A stretch of 64,000 nt of DNA from Haloarcula taiwanensis (lineage in GTDB: Archaea; Halobacteriota; Halobacteria; Halobacteriales; Haloarculaceae), in the NCBI GenBank assembly GCA_002844335.1, contig CP019154.1, forward strand, positions 2,294,001-2,358,000, written 5' to 3'. A program made the position numbers and the translations under genes. Positions 26,982 to 35,619 of the stretch are shown here, one piece after another (position 1 is the stretch's first letter; each line of letters starts with the position of its first letter). The notes beneath the pieces are model-generated. The model was not told the origin of the DNA. It saw nothing but the letters and a program-made list of their open reading frames with translations, and did not search any database.

Positions 26982-29447
26982 TTATTCCTCGACGACGACG
27001 GTGCCAACCATCCCCGCGGCCTCGTGTGGTACACAGAAGTAGCCGTGCTCGCCGGCCGTTTCGAACGTGTGAACGTAGCTCTGGCCGGACTGAACAGCCC
27101 CCTTACCGTTCTCCCAGCCCTCGCGTGCGGCCGACTCGGTTTCGAACCCGCCGGAGGCCCAGTAGGTCGCATCCTCCGGGAGTTCCTCTTCGTATGCGAC
27201 GACGTTGTGTGCCTCGCCACCGGCGTGTTTCCAGGCGACCTTGTCGCCGACGCTGACGGTGAGTTCCTCTGGATTGAACGCCACGGCCTGCATGTCAACG
27301 ACGTGGTCGGCATCCTCTGGAACGCCTTCAACGACGTTCGGGCCGCCGGACAGTGACGATTCGGTTTCCTCGGACGCCTCGCCGCCGTGGCCGCTGGAAC
27401 CGCTCGGGGCGCTGTCGACAGCGCCGACGACGGCGAAGGCCGCAGTTCGGGCGGCGTCTGCGAACGCGGTCGCGCCGTCGGTCGACCCGCTCTCCAGGCC
27501 GGCGACATAGTCGTTCAGCGCGGCCTCGTAGCCTTCGTACGCCGCCGCGTCCGCGTTCTCGAGTTTGTCGTGTACCGCGGCGTTCTCGAAGGTCGCGAAC
27601 ACGTCGCTGACGATGCTCGCGGCCGCGGCACCGGTCTCGCCGCTGCTCGACCCGACGACGGCCGTCACCGATTCGATGGCCGCGCCGTAGAACGTCTTCG
27701 CAGCCGCGTACACGTCGCCGCCATCGTTCGCAGCGGAGATGACGCCCCCGAGCGCTTCGTCCTCAAAGCGGTGATACAGGTCCTCATTCGCTTCTTCCAG
27801 CGCCTCGTGGTAGCCGGCGGCCCCAGATTCGAAGAACGCAAGCGCCTCCTGAGCAGTCGACGCCGCGCGGTCGGCGTTCCCGAGCGTGCTTGTCGCCGCC
27901 GCGTCGAATGTCAGGCCGGCCATGTATGTCGCGCCGGACCCGCTGGCAACGGCGGCGCTGTGAGCCGACTCGAACTCCAGCAGCGCCGCGAGGACACCGT
28001 CGTGGTGGGTGCCGACCGCGTCGTCCTCGCCGTTCTCGTAGGCCGACTGGAGCCCCGCCAGGTGCTCTTCCTCGAAGCGGTGATAGAGGTCCTCGCTGGT
28101 CTCCTCCAGCGTCTCGTGGAAGTCCAGCTGGTTCTTCTCGAACCGGCCGAAGAGGTCCGAAACGAGCGTCGCCGCCCGGCTCGCCTTGCCCTGGCGGTAC
28201 AGTTCGCGTGCGTCGGCGAAGCGGGCTCTGAAGAAGCCCGACTGGAGGACCGGCGCGTTGCCCCCGGCCAGCGCCTCGATGCCGGCGACGAGGTTGGTGT
28301 CGACGGTCTCGACAGCCGACGCGACGCCCTCGGTGTTCTCATTCTCGATGGCCGACGAGAGGTCCGACAGACCGGACTCGAACGCTTCGTAGGCCTCGCC
28401 GTCCGCCTCTTCGAGGGCGTCGTGGGCGGCCGCACTTTCGAAGTGAGCGAACACGTCCTCGACCATCGTCGCCGCGGTGTCCAGCTCCCCGGCACGGGCC
28501 AGCCACCCAGCGTCGTGGACACGAGCCCGGTACGTGTTCAGCGTCGTCGCGTGGGCGTAGTCAGCCCCGGCACCACCGCCTGCGGCGAGCGCGGCCGCGT
28601 CCCAGCCGCGGGCCTGCATCGTTGCGAGGTGGCCCGCGCCGGCGACTGACTCCTCCTGAGCCAGCGCATACGCGCCCGAAACGGTCGCATCGAGCGCGGC
28701 ACGGGCCTGTTCGGTGACACCGCTCGCGTCTTCACTACCCGCAGCGGAACTGATGCCAGCCAGTGCGCTCTCGAAGGCTTCGTACGACTCCGCGTCCGCC
28801 TCCTCAATCTGACTGTAGACCAGTGCGTCCTCGAACGCGGTCATCGTCTCCTCCGCGATAGTGGCGGCCCCCTCGAAAGCGCCCAGGGTCCCGGCCATGG
28901 CGGCATTGCTCGCCCGGCTGCCCAGCAAGAGCAGGTCCAGCACTCTGGTAGCCCGCTGTCCGGCAGCGGCCTGCTGGGCCGTCTGGAGGTGGCCTGACGC
29001 CTCGTTGGCGGCCGACGCGGCTCCGGACACGTCGCTCTCAGACAGCGACGACTGGACCGCGCCGAGTGCCTCTTCGAACCCCTCGTATGCTGCCTTGGAC
29101 GTAGATTCAAGCTGTTCGTGGGCACCGTACTCACCGGACGCGCCCTCGAAGCGGGCGAAGATGTTCTGTGCGATGGTCGCCCCGGCACCGGGCGCACCGG
29201 CCCGGCCCAGCGCGACAGCATCGTACAGCCGCGCCCGATAGACATTCCACTCAGTCGCGACAGCGGTCATCGGCCCGACCGAAACGCCGCTTTCGCCGCT
29301 ACTGTCTGTGCCTGCGGTCGCTTCCTGTGCTGTCGTTTCGGTGTTCGCCGCCGTGTTCGATTCTGACGACCCCTGGCTGGGACACCCGGCAAGCAGTCCC
29401 GTCGCAGCGATCCCCACTGTCTTCAGCAAGTCACGTCTCTGTGGCAT
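26982..29447 (-). CDS. Iron-boxed Tat lipoprotein: DUF5059-type helical repeats plus halocyanin-like cupredoxin
   Basis: An 821-residue exported lipoprotein. It has a twin-arginine start (QRRDLLKT) and lipobox C22, a short low-complexity linker, then an alanine- and glutamate-rich helical region (about 60-680), and finally a blue-copper domain (about 700-821) with a complete ligand set H747, C805, H808 and M813. The helical region holds six related units of a segment like F-x-x-F-E, then H-x-x-L-E, then Y-x-x-F-E; the histidines are H110, H342, H444, H547 and H626, and the unit near 213 has Gln instead. I associate the helical part with DUF5059. The promoter carries an iron box. Cupredoxin plus H-x-x-E helical repeats resembles, by analogy, EfeO-type ferrous iron uptake proteins; an electron-transfer or heme/iron-binding role is inferred. 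Confidence 0.75.
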   Translation of the reverse strand: MPQRRDLLKTVGIAATGLLAGCPSQGSSESNTAANTETTAQEATAGTDSSGESGVSVGPMTAVATEWNVYRARLYDAVALGRAGAPGAGATIAQNIFARFEGASGEYGAHEQLESTSKAAYEGFEEALGAVQSSLSESDVSGAASAANEASGHLQTAQQAAAGQRATRVLDLLLLGSRASNAAMAGTLGAFEGAATIAEETMTAFEDALVYSQIEEADAESYEAFESALAGISSAAGSEDASGVTEQARAALDATVSGAYALAQEESVAGAGHLATMQARGWDAAALAAGGGAGADYAHATTLNTYRARVHDAGWLARAGELDTAATMVEDVFAHFESAAAHDALEEADGEAYEAFESGLSDLSSAIENENTEGVASAVETVDTNLVAGIEALAGGNAPVLQSGFFRARFADARELYRQGKASRAATLVSDLFGRFEKNQLDFHETLEETSEDLYHRFEEEHLAGLQSAYENGEDDAVGTHHDGVLAALLEFESAHSAAVASGSGATYMAGLTFDAAATSTLGNADRAASTAQEALAFFESGAAGYHEALEEANEDLYHRFEDEALGGVISAANDGGDVYAAAKTFYGAAIESVTAVVGSSSGETGAAAASIVSDVFATFENAAVHDKLENADAAAYEGYEAALNDYVAGLESGSTDGATAFADAARTAAFAVVGAVDSAPSGSSGHGGEASEETESSLSGGPNVVEGVPEDADHVVDMQAVAFNPEELTVSVGDKVAWKHAGGEAHNVVAYEEELPEDATYWASGGFETESAAREGWENGKGAVQSGQSYVHTFETAGEHGYFCVPHEAAGMVGTVVVEE

Positions 29448-29455
29448 ACAGATGA

Positions 29456-29469
29456 TTAGGGTGGCCTAA
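29456..29469 (-). promoter_or_regulatory. DtxR/IdeR-type iron box at the promoter of the cupredoxin lipoprotein gene
   Basis: TTAGG-GTGG-CCTAA, another 5-4-5 palindrome, lies 8 bases before the ATG and overlaps a TATA-like CTTTTAGG read leftward. Both its arms and its distance from the start codon equal those of the box at 26922-26935. Confidence 0.65.
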
Positions 29470-29525
29470 AAGACTTAACACCACCGATATTTTGGCGTCC
29501 CTAAACCACGAGAAGTAATGCGCTC

Positions 29526-30302
29526 TTACAGCGAGAGGTCCACACTATCCCCGGTACTGACACCGAACGCTTCGTCGCCGCGACCGCGGTTGACGGCAAG
29601 TTCGACGTTCCCGTGGCTGCCGACGGTGACGAGTCGCTGCCCACGGTCGACGGCGGCGTAGGCTCGGCGGACAGGAGCCTCACCGCCGTCGACTGCGGCC
29701 GTCCCGCCGAACCGCTTTGCGAGGAGCTCGCCGGGAATGTTCGTCACGGCGTTCCCGAAGTCATCGACGACGAGCACCTCGCCGGTCGCCCCGTCGCTCT
29801 CGACAGCGGCCTCCGGAAACCGGAGGTCGACGTAGTCGTCAGTCGGGGCAGTTTCTGGCCGCGCTTCGAGGTTGTCGACGCCGGTGTCGTGGACGGACGC
29901 CGCGGCAGGCGCGAACACGTCCCGCCCATGGAATGTCGTACTCGCCGGGTCGTCGTAGTCCCAGGTGAACACCTCCAAGTCGTCCGTCCCGTCGGTCTTG
30001 TCGTCGGCCAGTTCACGGGCGACCGGCAGGAGAACGCCGTTATCCGGACCGACAAGCGCGTGCTCGCCTGCGCGAACGACGAGGGCGTCCCGGTCGGTCC
30101 CGACACCCGGGTCAACGACGACACAGTGGACTGCCGGCGGGAAGTACGGGAGCGTCTGCGTGAGCCAGAAGGCCGTCGCCCTGACATCCTGCCGTGGAAA
30201 ATCGTGGGCAATGTCCTCGATACGGGCGTCGGTGGCCCGGCAAATGACTCCTCTCATCGCTGCGGGGTACGGCGAGCCGAAGTCGGAACTCAGCGTAATC
30301 AT
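29526..30302 (-). CDS. SAM hydroxide adenosyltransferase (DUF62)
   Basis: A 258-residue protein beginning MITLSSDFG, of the DUF62 family that hydrolyses S-adenosylmethionine to adenosine and methionine with an activated water. The Asp-Arg-His set seen in characterised members corresponds to D64 (VDPGVG), R71 (seven residues on) and H125 (TFHGRDVFAP). The C-terminal barrel (DDFGNAVTN) completes the fold. The halide-specific insertion of fluorinases is absent. Its ATG overlaps the nadM stop by one base, so the two are co-translated; why SAM hydrolysis is tied to NAD synthesis is unknown. Confidence 0.85.
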   Translation of the reverse strand: MITLSSDFGSPYPAAMRGVICRATDARIEDIAHDFPRQDVRATAFWLTQTLPYFPPAVHCVVVDPGVGTDRDALVVRAGEHALVGPDNGVLLPVARELADDKTDGTDDLEVFTWDYDDPASTTFHGRDVFAPAAASVHDTGVDNLEARPETAPTDDYVDLRFPEAAVESDGATGEVLVVDDFGNAVTNIPGELLAKRFGGTAAVDGGEAPVRRAYAAVDRGQRLVTVGSHGNVELAVNRGRGDEAFGVSTGDSVDLSL

Positions 30303-30868
30303 CAGTCGTCGAGGTCCTCGATGGACTTCTCGACCGACTCGTCGGCGGCGGCGTACCGTTCGAGCGAGTCGGTGTCGGAGACGTGCTGGAGGCGCTTGAT
30401 GCCGTGAATCTCCTCGATGACCTCGACGACCGACGGCGGGACGCGGTCGCGCCATGACTCGTCGTCTATCATGCGCTGGCGGATTTCGCTGCCCTCCAGC
30501 CGGTCGCGGTCGAACATCGGTGACTGGCGGACCTCGATGCCGGCCTCCTCGAACAGGCGGACGACAAGCGGGTTGTTCGAGTAGGCCACGTCGAAGTCCG
30601 GACACATGCTCTCGACGTGGCTCACCCAGACGGCGTTGCGGTTGATATCCTCAAGTGGGACAACGTAGGTCGTCAGGTCGTACTCCGCGACGGCCTTTGT
30701 GATCATCATGATCCGCTCACCGGCCGTAAAGGGGTCGTGTGTGGTATGTGAATCGTCGGCGCTTCCGATACCCAAAACGAGTTCGTCGACCTCCTCCGAG
30801 ATCCGCTCAACCATCGAGTGATGGCCGTTGTGGTAGGGCTGGAAGCGACCGATGTAGAACCCACGCAT
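30302..30868 (-). CDS. nadM: Nicotinamide-nucleotide adenylyltransferase (archaeal NadM)
   Basis: A 188-residue nucleotidyltransferase that forms NAD from NMN and ATP. The (H/T)xGH signature is YHNGHH at residues 11-16 following RGFYIGRFQP, and the second ATP motif is SEIRQRM near residue 127. Length fits archaeal NadM. I use ATG 30868, which is placed about 22 bases after a TATA-like GGTTTATCAAA, so the transcript is leaderless; the 23 residues upstream in frame overlap the promoter. Downstream is the coupled SAM hydroxide adenosyltransferase. Confidence 0.92.
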   Translation of the reverse strand: MRGFYIGRFQPYHNGHHSMVERISEEVDELVLGIGSADDSHTTHDPFTAGERIMMITKAVAEYDLTTYVVPLEDINRNAVWVSHVESMCPDFDVAYSNNPLVVRLFEEAGIEVRQSPMFDRDRLEGSEIRQRMIDDESWRDRVPPSVVEVIEEIHGIKRLQHVSDTDSLERYAAADESVEKSIEDLDD

Positions 30869-30965
30869 ATTCCTCAGTGGGTGTGGTGGTTTGATAAACC
30901 CGACGACGCGGTACTGCCGGAATACAGCCCCGCCCAATTCGGGCGCTGTACTGCGTTTTCAGGGG

Positions 30966-31042
30966 TGTTGCAACAACCGACACGGGGAGAAAGTATATCA
31001 GTCGACAGGCCTTCCGTGAGTATGTTAGCAACGTTTGTATGA
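30966..31042 (+). promoter_or_regulatory. lonB promoter with palindrome and a six-codon upstream ORF
   Basis: A ten-base palindrome TGTTGCAACA (30966-30975) lies upstream of the TATA-like AAGTATATCA (30991-31000). About 25 bases further on, ATG 31022 opens a six-codon ORF (MLATFV) whose TGA (31040-31042) overlaps the lonB ATG as ATGA. If transcription starts near 31022 the mini-ORF would be leaderless and translationally coupled to lonB. Confidence 0.4.
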
Positions 31043-33168
31043 GCGACAACACCGACACCGACGCGACTCCCGACCCTGATCGGGAGGCATCCGACGCTGG
31101 GGAGGAAGAGGCGTCGACTAACGGGGCCAAACAGGACCCCGACGAACCTGCCTCTGACCCCTCAGCCGACGAGCCATCCGACCCGTCCGAGGACCGATGG
31201 GGCGGCGAGGGAGAAACGTCCGAAACGACACTCGGAAGCGATGTCCAAGTTGACGGCGAGTCCGATCTGGAGGGAGACGAGGAGAACCTCCTCGGCGGTC
31301 TCGACATCGAGTCGACCGCCGACATCGAAGTCCCGGACCGACTCGTCGACCAGGTCATCGGGCAGGACCACGCCCGTGACGTGATCAAGAAGGCGGCCAA
31401 ACAGCGCCGCCACGTGATGATGATCGGCTCCCCCGGGACGGGGAAGTCGATGCTGGCAAAGGCGATGTCCCAACTGCTTCCGCGGGAGGAACTGCAGGAC
31501 GTTCTTGTCTACCACAATCCCGACGACGGCAACGAGCCGAAAGTTCGCACCGTCCCCGGCGGCAAAGGGGAACAGATCGTCGAGGCCCACAAGGAGGAGG
31601 CCCGCAAGCGCAATCAGATGCGGACCTTCCTCATGTGGATCATCATCGCTATCGTCATCGGCTACGCCCTGATCCTCGTCCAGCAAGTCCTGCTGGGGAT
31701 TCTCGCGGCCGGTGTCATCTATCTCGCGTTCCGCTACGGCTCGCGTGGCAGCGACGCGATGATTCCGAACCTGCTGGTCAACAACGCCAACCAGAAGACC
31801 GCGCCCTTCGAGGACGCGACCGGTGCCCACGCTGGCGCACTGCTTGGCGACGTGCGTCACGACCCGTTCCAGTCCGGTGGGATGGAGACGCCGAGCCACG
31901 ACCGCGTCGAACCCGGCGCGATCCACCAGGCCAACAAAGGCGTGCTGTTCGTCGACGAGATCAACACGCTCGACATCCGCAGCCAGCAGAAGCTGATGAC
32001 GGCCATTCAGGAGGGCGAGTTCTCCATCACGGGCCAGTCCGAGCGCTCCTCTGGCGCGATGGTCCAGACCGAACCCGTTCCCTGTGACTTCATCATGATC
32101 GCCGCGGGGAACCTCGACGCGATGGAGAACATGCACCCCGCGCTTCGCTCCCGTATCAAGGGATACGGGTACGAAGTGTACATGGACGACACCATCGAGG
32201 ACGACCCCGAAATGCGACGGAAGTACGCACGCTTCGTCGCCCAGGAGGTCGAAAACGACGGGCGGCTCCCGCACTTCACCGAGGAGGCCGTTCAGGAGGT
32301 CATTCTGGAGGCTCGGCGTCGTGCCGGCCGTAAAGGCCACCTCAGTCTGAAGTTCCGTGATCTGGGCGGACTGGTCCGCGTCGCCGGCGACATCGCCCGT
32401 GCCGAGGACCGCGAACGCACCGAGCGTGCCGATGTCCTGCAGGCCAAACGACGCTCCCGGTCCATCGAGCAACAGCTCGCGGACAACTACATCGAGCGCC
32501 GCAAGGACTACGAACTCACCGTCAACCAGGGCGACGTTGTCGGGCGCGTCAACGGACTCGCCGTCATGGGCGAGGACAGCGGTATCGTCCTCCCCGTGAT
32601 GGCCGAGGTCAGCCCGTCACAGGGCCCCGGCCAGGTCATCGCCACCGGACAGCTCAAGGAGATGGCCGAAGAGGCCGTCCAGAACGTCTCCGCGATTATC
32701 AAGAAGTTCTCCGACGAGGACATCTCCGAAAAGGACGTTCACATCCAGTTCGTGCAGGCCGGTGAAGGCGGCGTCGACGGCGACTCCGCATCTATCACCG
32801 TCGCAACCGCGGTTATCTCCGCGATAGAGGACGTTCCGATCAAGCAGAACCTCGCCATGACCGGCTCGCTGTCGGTCCGGGGCGACGTGCTCCCGGTCGG
32901 CGGTGTCACGCACAAGATCGAGGCGGCCGCGAAGTCCGGCCTCGATACGGTCATCATCCCCGAGGCGAACACGCAGGACGTGATGATCGAAGACGAGTAC
33001 GAGGACATGATCGAAATCATCCCCGTCTCGCACATCTCCGAAGTGCTGGAGGTCGCGCTGGCCGGCGAAGCGGAGAAGGACTCGCTGGTCGACCGCCTCA
33101 AGTCCATCACGGGCAAGGCCCTCGATCACGAGGTCGGCCGGCAGAGCGGCAGTCCAAGTCCCCAATAA
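31039..33168 (+). CDS. lonB: Membrane-bound archaeal Lon protease (LonB)
   Basis: A 709-residue ATP-dependent protease. After an acidic N-terminal extension (1-90) come the AAA+ domain with Walker A G130-SPGTGKS-137, a membrane insert with two hydrophobic segments (about 197-232) that anchors the hexamer to the inner face of the membrane, Walker B LFVDEIN, sensor regions, and the Lon protease domain with catalytic S583 (GDSAS) and K626 (VTHKIEAA). LonB is the main quality-control protease of archaea; in Haloferax it also controls carotenoid synthesis. A CPBP protease gene begins at the next base after its stop. Confidence 0.97.
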   Translation: MSDNTDTDATPDPDREASDAGEEEASTNGAKQDPDEPASDPSADEPSDPSEDRWGGEGETSETTLGSDVQVDGESDLEGDEENLLGGLDIESTADIEVPDRLVDQVIGQDHARDVIKKAAKQRRHVMMIGSPGTGKSMLAKAMSQLLPREELQDVLVYHNPDDGNEPKVRTVPGGKGEQIVEAHKEEARKRNQMRTFLMWIIIAIVIGYALILVQQVLLGILAAGVIYLAFRYGSRGSDAMIPNLLVNNANQKTAPFEDATGAHAGALLGDVRHDPFQSGGMETPSHDRVEPGAIHQANKGVLFVDEINTLDIRSQQKLMTAIQEGEFSITGQSERSSGAMVQTEPVPCDFIMIAAGNLDAMENMHPALRSRIKGYGYEVYMDDTIEDDPEMRRKYARFVAQEVENDGRLPHFTEEAVQEVILEARRRAGRKGHLSLKFRDLGGLVRVAGDIARAEDRERTERADVLQAKRRSRSIEQQLADNYIERRKDYELTVNQGDVVGRVNGLAVMGEDSGIVLPVMAEVSPSQGPGQVIATGQLKEMAEEAVQNVSAIIKKFSDEDISEKDVHIQFVQAGEGGVDGDSASITVATAVISAIEDVPIKQNLAMTGSLSVRGDVLPVGGVTHKIEAAAKSGLDTVIIPEANTQDVMIEDEYEDMIEIIPVSHISEVLEVALAGEAEKDSLVDRLKSITGKALDHEVGRQSGSPSPQ

Positions 33169-33990
33169 ATGCCCGAGTGGGCCGCGTTCGTCGGCCTGAC
33201 GGGGTTTCTTTTAACCGCACTGCTCGGTCTCGCACGACTCTCACAGGGAGCCGTACGGCCCGACGGCGGCGTCTCGTCCACAGTCGACAGCGTTTCGATG
33301 CCCGACGGAGATCCGACCATCCCACGCTTCGAAACCCAGCGGGCCGCGGCCCAGCGGCGGCAGATGCGCGACACGCTCGCGCCGAGTGACCTCTCGACCG
33401 GGGCGTTGCTCGCCAACGTCGCATTCACGCAGGGGCTGTTCGGTGTCCTGCTAGTCGCCGGGGCGTTCTACTTCGAAATCCCGGCCAGTGCGTTCGGTAT
33501 TACTGCGGACGCGCTCTCGACTGGACTGCCGGCGCTAGCTGTCGGTATCGGCGCGGGAGTCGGGTTCTGGATGGGCAACGAACTCGCCGCCGCGCTCGCC
33601 GACGGCTTCGGGGTCGCCTTCGACGAGTCGCTGCGAGAACTGCTCGCCCCGGACTCGGCCGGCGGCTGGATTGTACTGCTGGGCGGTGTCCTGCCGGTCA
33701 TCGCTATCGTCGAGGAACTGCTGTTCCGGGCGGCGGCTATCGGCGTCCCCGTAGCCGGCCTCAACGCACCGGCGTGGGCGATGGCTATCGTCGCCTCCGT
33801 CGCCTTCGCGCTGGGCCACGGCGCACAGGGTCGTGTGGGAATCGTCGTCACCGGCACGCTGGGGCTGGGACTCGCCGGCCTGTTTATCGCGACAAACAGC
33901 TTCCTCGCAGTCGTCCTCGCCCACTATCTCGTCAATGCCCTCGAACTGATTGTCCACGAGGGGCTTGGCGTCGACCGGCTCTGGGTCTAG
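33169..33990 (+). CDS. CPBP-family intramembrane metalloprotease
   Basis: A 273-residue membrane protein with about seven hydrophobic segments. The CAAX-protease/bacteriocin-processing motifs are E182-E183-LLFR-187, H217 in ALGHGAQG and H252-xxx-N256 in LAHYLVNALE, which form the metal site. The residues 30-75 form a soluble loop. Its ATG is immediately adjacent to the lonB stop with no spacer, so it should be co-expressed with that protease. Substrate is unknown; a role in membrane protein processing is inferred. Confidence 0.87.
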   Translation: MPEWAAFVGLTGFLLTALLGLARLSQGAVRPDGGVSSTVDSVSMPDGDPTIPRFETQRAAAQRRQMRDTLAPSDLSTGALLANVAFTQGLFGVLLVAGAFYFEIPASAFGITADALSTGLPALAVGIGAGVGFWMGNELAAALADGFGVAFDESLRELLAPDSAGGWIVLLGGVLPVIAIVEELLFRAAAIGVPVAGLNAPAWAMAIVASVAFALGHGAQGRVGIVVTGTLGLGLAGLFIATNSFLAVVLAHYLVNALELIVHEGLGVDRLWV

Positions 33991-34457
33991 AGCCCCTCGA
34001 TAGCGCGGAGCTTCTGCTCGACGGGCGGCGGCGCGGCACTCGGCCCGTCGCGAACCCGATGGTCCGGAATCAGCAGTGGCACGGGGTTCGCGGCCAGTGC
34101 CTCCCGTACCTGTGTGAGGTCGGCCTCGTCGTCAGCGTCCAGATCCGGTGTCATGCGAGCGACCTGTGCGACGGAGGCGTCCTCGCCGTAAGGAATCTCT
34201 CGAACGGCTTCGAGCACTGTGCGCTGGTCCGTCGGGACCGTGAGGCCGACGGTGACATCTGCGAAGTCGTCTTCGGTCCCCTGAAGATACTCGTCGATAC
34301 GGTCGAGCAGGGCGTGGTCCTTGCCAGCGTCGGCCTCCGGCTGCGACGGAAACGACAGCGAGATGATCCGGTCACCGGCTTCTCCGAGCTGGACGTACCG
34401 GTCGAGATACGACGACTCGCGGGCGTAGATTCCTGCGTCCCCGGTCGGTGCTTCCAT
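33987..34457 (-). CDS. MGMT/Ogt-like protein lacking the active-site cysteine
   Basis: A 156-residue homolog of the DNA-binding domain of O6-alkylguanine-DNA alkyltransferase. The helix-turn-helix part (VAQVARMTPDLDADDEADLTQVREALAANPVP) and the terminal LLIPDHRVRDG are recognisable, but the invariant PCHRV reads P-D132-HRV. With aspartate in place of the alkyl-accepting cysteine it cannot act as a suicide methyltransferase. Alkyltransferase-like (ATL) proteins also lack the cysteine and flag lesions for nucleotide excision repair, usually with Trp or Ala. It overlaps the convergent CPBP gene by four bases. The start is ATG 34457. Confidence 0.8.
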   Translation of the reverse strand: MEAPTGDAGIYARESSYLDRYVQLGEAGDRIISLSFPSQPEADAGKDHALLDRIDEYLQGTEDDFADVTVGLTVPTDQRTVLEAVREIPYGEDASVAQVARMTPDLDADDEADLTQVREALAANPVPLLIPDHRVRDGPSAAPPPVEQKLRAIEGL

Positions 34458-34506
34458 ACTAGCGATGTCGGCCGGTCGCCTCTTCAACATTCGGCATCGG
34501 CGTTCG

Positions 34507-35508
34507 TCAGTCCTGAACCGAGAGCACGCTGGGGTAGTCAGAGATGAGCCCGTCCACGCCGGCCCGCACCAGCTCCCGGGCCTGATACCACGTACTAACT
34601 GTCCAGACGTTCAGGTCCCGGTCTTCGTCGGCAGCGATGTCGACGAGGTCGATGTCGCCTAAGTCGGATTCGATGTAGCTGTCGTCGTTGAAGGAAGGCG
34701 TGCCCTGAACCATGTTCCGGGGGACGTTCATCGCGTCGCAGTCGTAGCGGCGGGTGACCTCAAGCCCCTCCTCGATGCTATCCCAGAACAGGAAGGCGAC
34801 GGGGACCGAGTCATCGTAGTCGCGGACAGTCGCAACTGCGGCCTCGTAAAACGACGAGACGAGGATATCGTTGTCGTACTCGCTGGCGAGGTCAAGCGCG
34901 CGCTCGGTGTAGGGTCGCCACAGCTCTTTCTGTGTCGACAGCGTCTGGTCCGGCAACGACTCGGCAAAGCGGAGGTCACTGCTGCCGGGGTTCTTGAACT
35001 CCAGATTGACGGCAACACTCGGCGGAATCGAGTCCATGACGGTTTCGAGCGTCGGAACCGTCTCCCCAGTGCCGAGAACGGTCGCGCTGGTCACGGTATC
35101 GGTGTCGGTCTCGAAGACGAGTCCCTCAGTGTCTGTCAGACCGCGTTCGCCGCCGTCGCGTTCGGCAAGCCCGTTGTCGTGGAAGGTGACCAGCGTGCCG
35201 TCGGCCGTCGGCACGACATCAACCTCAATCATGTCGGCGCGCCGGTGGGCCGTCTGCGTTCCCGGCCCGCCGAACGAGGCCGCCTCGACCGCCAGTTTCG
35301 TGTTCTCCGGGTAAACACCGGCAAACCCGCGGTGGGCGATGAGAGTCGGCTCGTCAGTCATCGCTTCGTGCTCGCTGTCGTCCGCGTCACTGGTGGCTGT
35401 TTCAGTACCATCCGATTCCTGAGACGTTGCGCTCCCCACGAGCCCCGCGCTTGCCAGTGTCGCTGCTGTCCCGCCGACAAACGTCCGCCGACCGATGTAC
35501 TGTGACAT
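34507..35508 (-). CDS. Exported glycerophosphodiester phosphodiesterase
   Basis: A 333-residue protein with a Tat signal (GRRTFVGG) and Ala-rich h-region. The GDPD catalytic residues are visible: H59-R60 in LIAHRGFAGVYPENT, E95 and D97 in MIEVDVV, and H110 in TFHDN; late in the barrel NVWTV and GLISDYPS complete the fold. It should hydrolyse glycerophosphodiesters outside the cell to glycerol phosphate. A TATA-like ATATAAACGG lies about 35 bases upstream. No lipobox is present, so it is probably secreted or Tat-retained. Confidence 0.9.
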   Translation of the reverse strand: MSQYIGRRTFVGGTAATLASAGLVGSATSQESDGTETATSDADDSEHEAMTDEPTLIAHRGFAGVYPENTKLAVEAASFGGPGTQTAHRRADMIEVDVVPTADGTLVTFHDNGLAERDGGERGLTDTEGLVFETDTDTVTSATVLGTGETVPTLETVMDSIPPSVAVNLEFKNPGSSDLRFAESLPDQTLSTQKELWRPYTERALDLASEYDNDILVSSFYEAAVATVRDYDDSVPVAFLFWDSIEEGLEVTRRYDCDAMNVPRNMVQGTPSFNDDSYIESDLGDIDLVDIAADEDRDLNVWTVSTWYQARELVRAGVDGLISDYPSVLSVQD

Positions 35509-35540
35509 GGTACGTACGGCTGGCGACCGGTCGTGAAAGA

Positions 35541-35566
35541 CCGTTTATATGAGATATATATGTCTC
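35541..35566 (-). promoter_or_regulatory. Promoter of the phosphodiesterase gene with near-palindrome
   Basis: Leftward TATA CATATAAACGG occupies 35541-35551. Directly upstream of it (35551-35566) is GAGATATATATGTCTC, palindromic except for one T-G pair, placed where an activator would contact the transcription factors TBP and TFB. It could also be part of the 3' region of the deoxyhypusine synthase gene upstream. Confidence 0.35.
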
Positions 35567-35619
35567 TCAGTAGACGTATCCAGCGGCAATCAGGGCTGTA
35601 GCCGCCCCCGTCATAGCGA

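Noticed and set aside
29500..29512. Third iron-box-like word CCCTAAAC near 29500
   Set aside because: Only one arm is present; no matching TTAGG stands at the right distance.
31162..32472. 436-codon minus-strand open frame
   Set aside because: It is antisense to the AAA+ domain of lonB and has no domain of its own.
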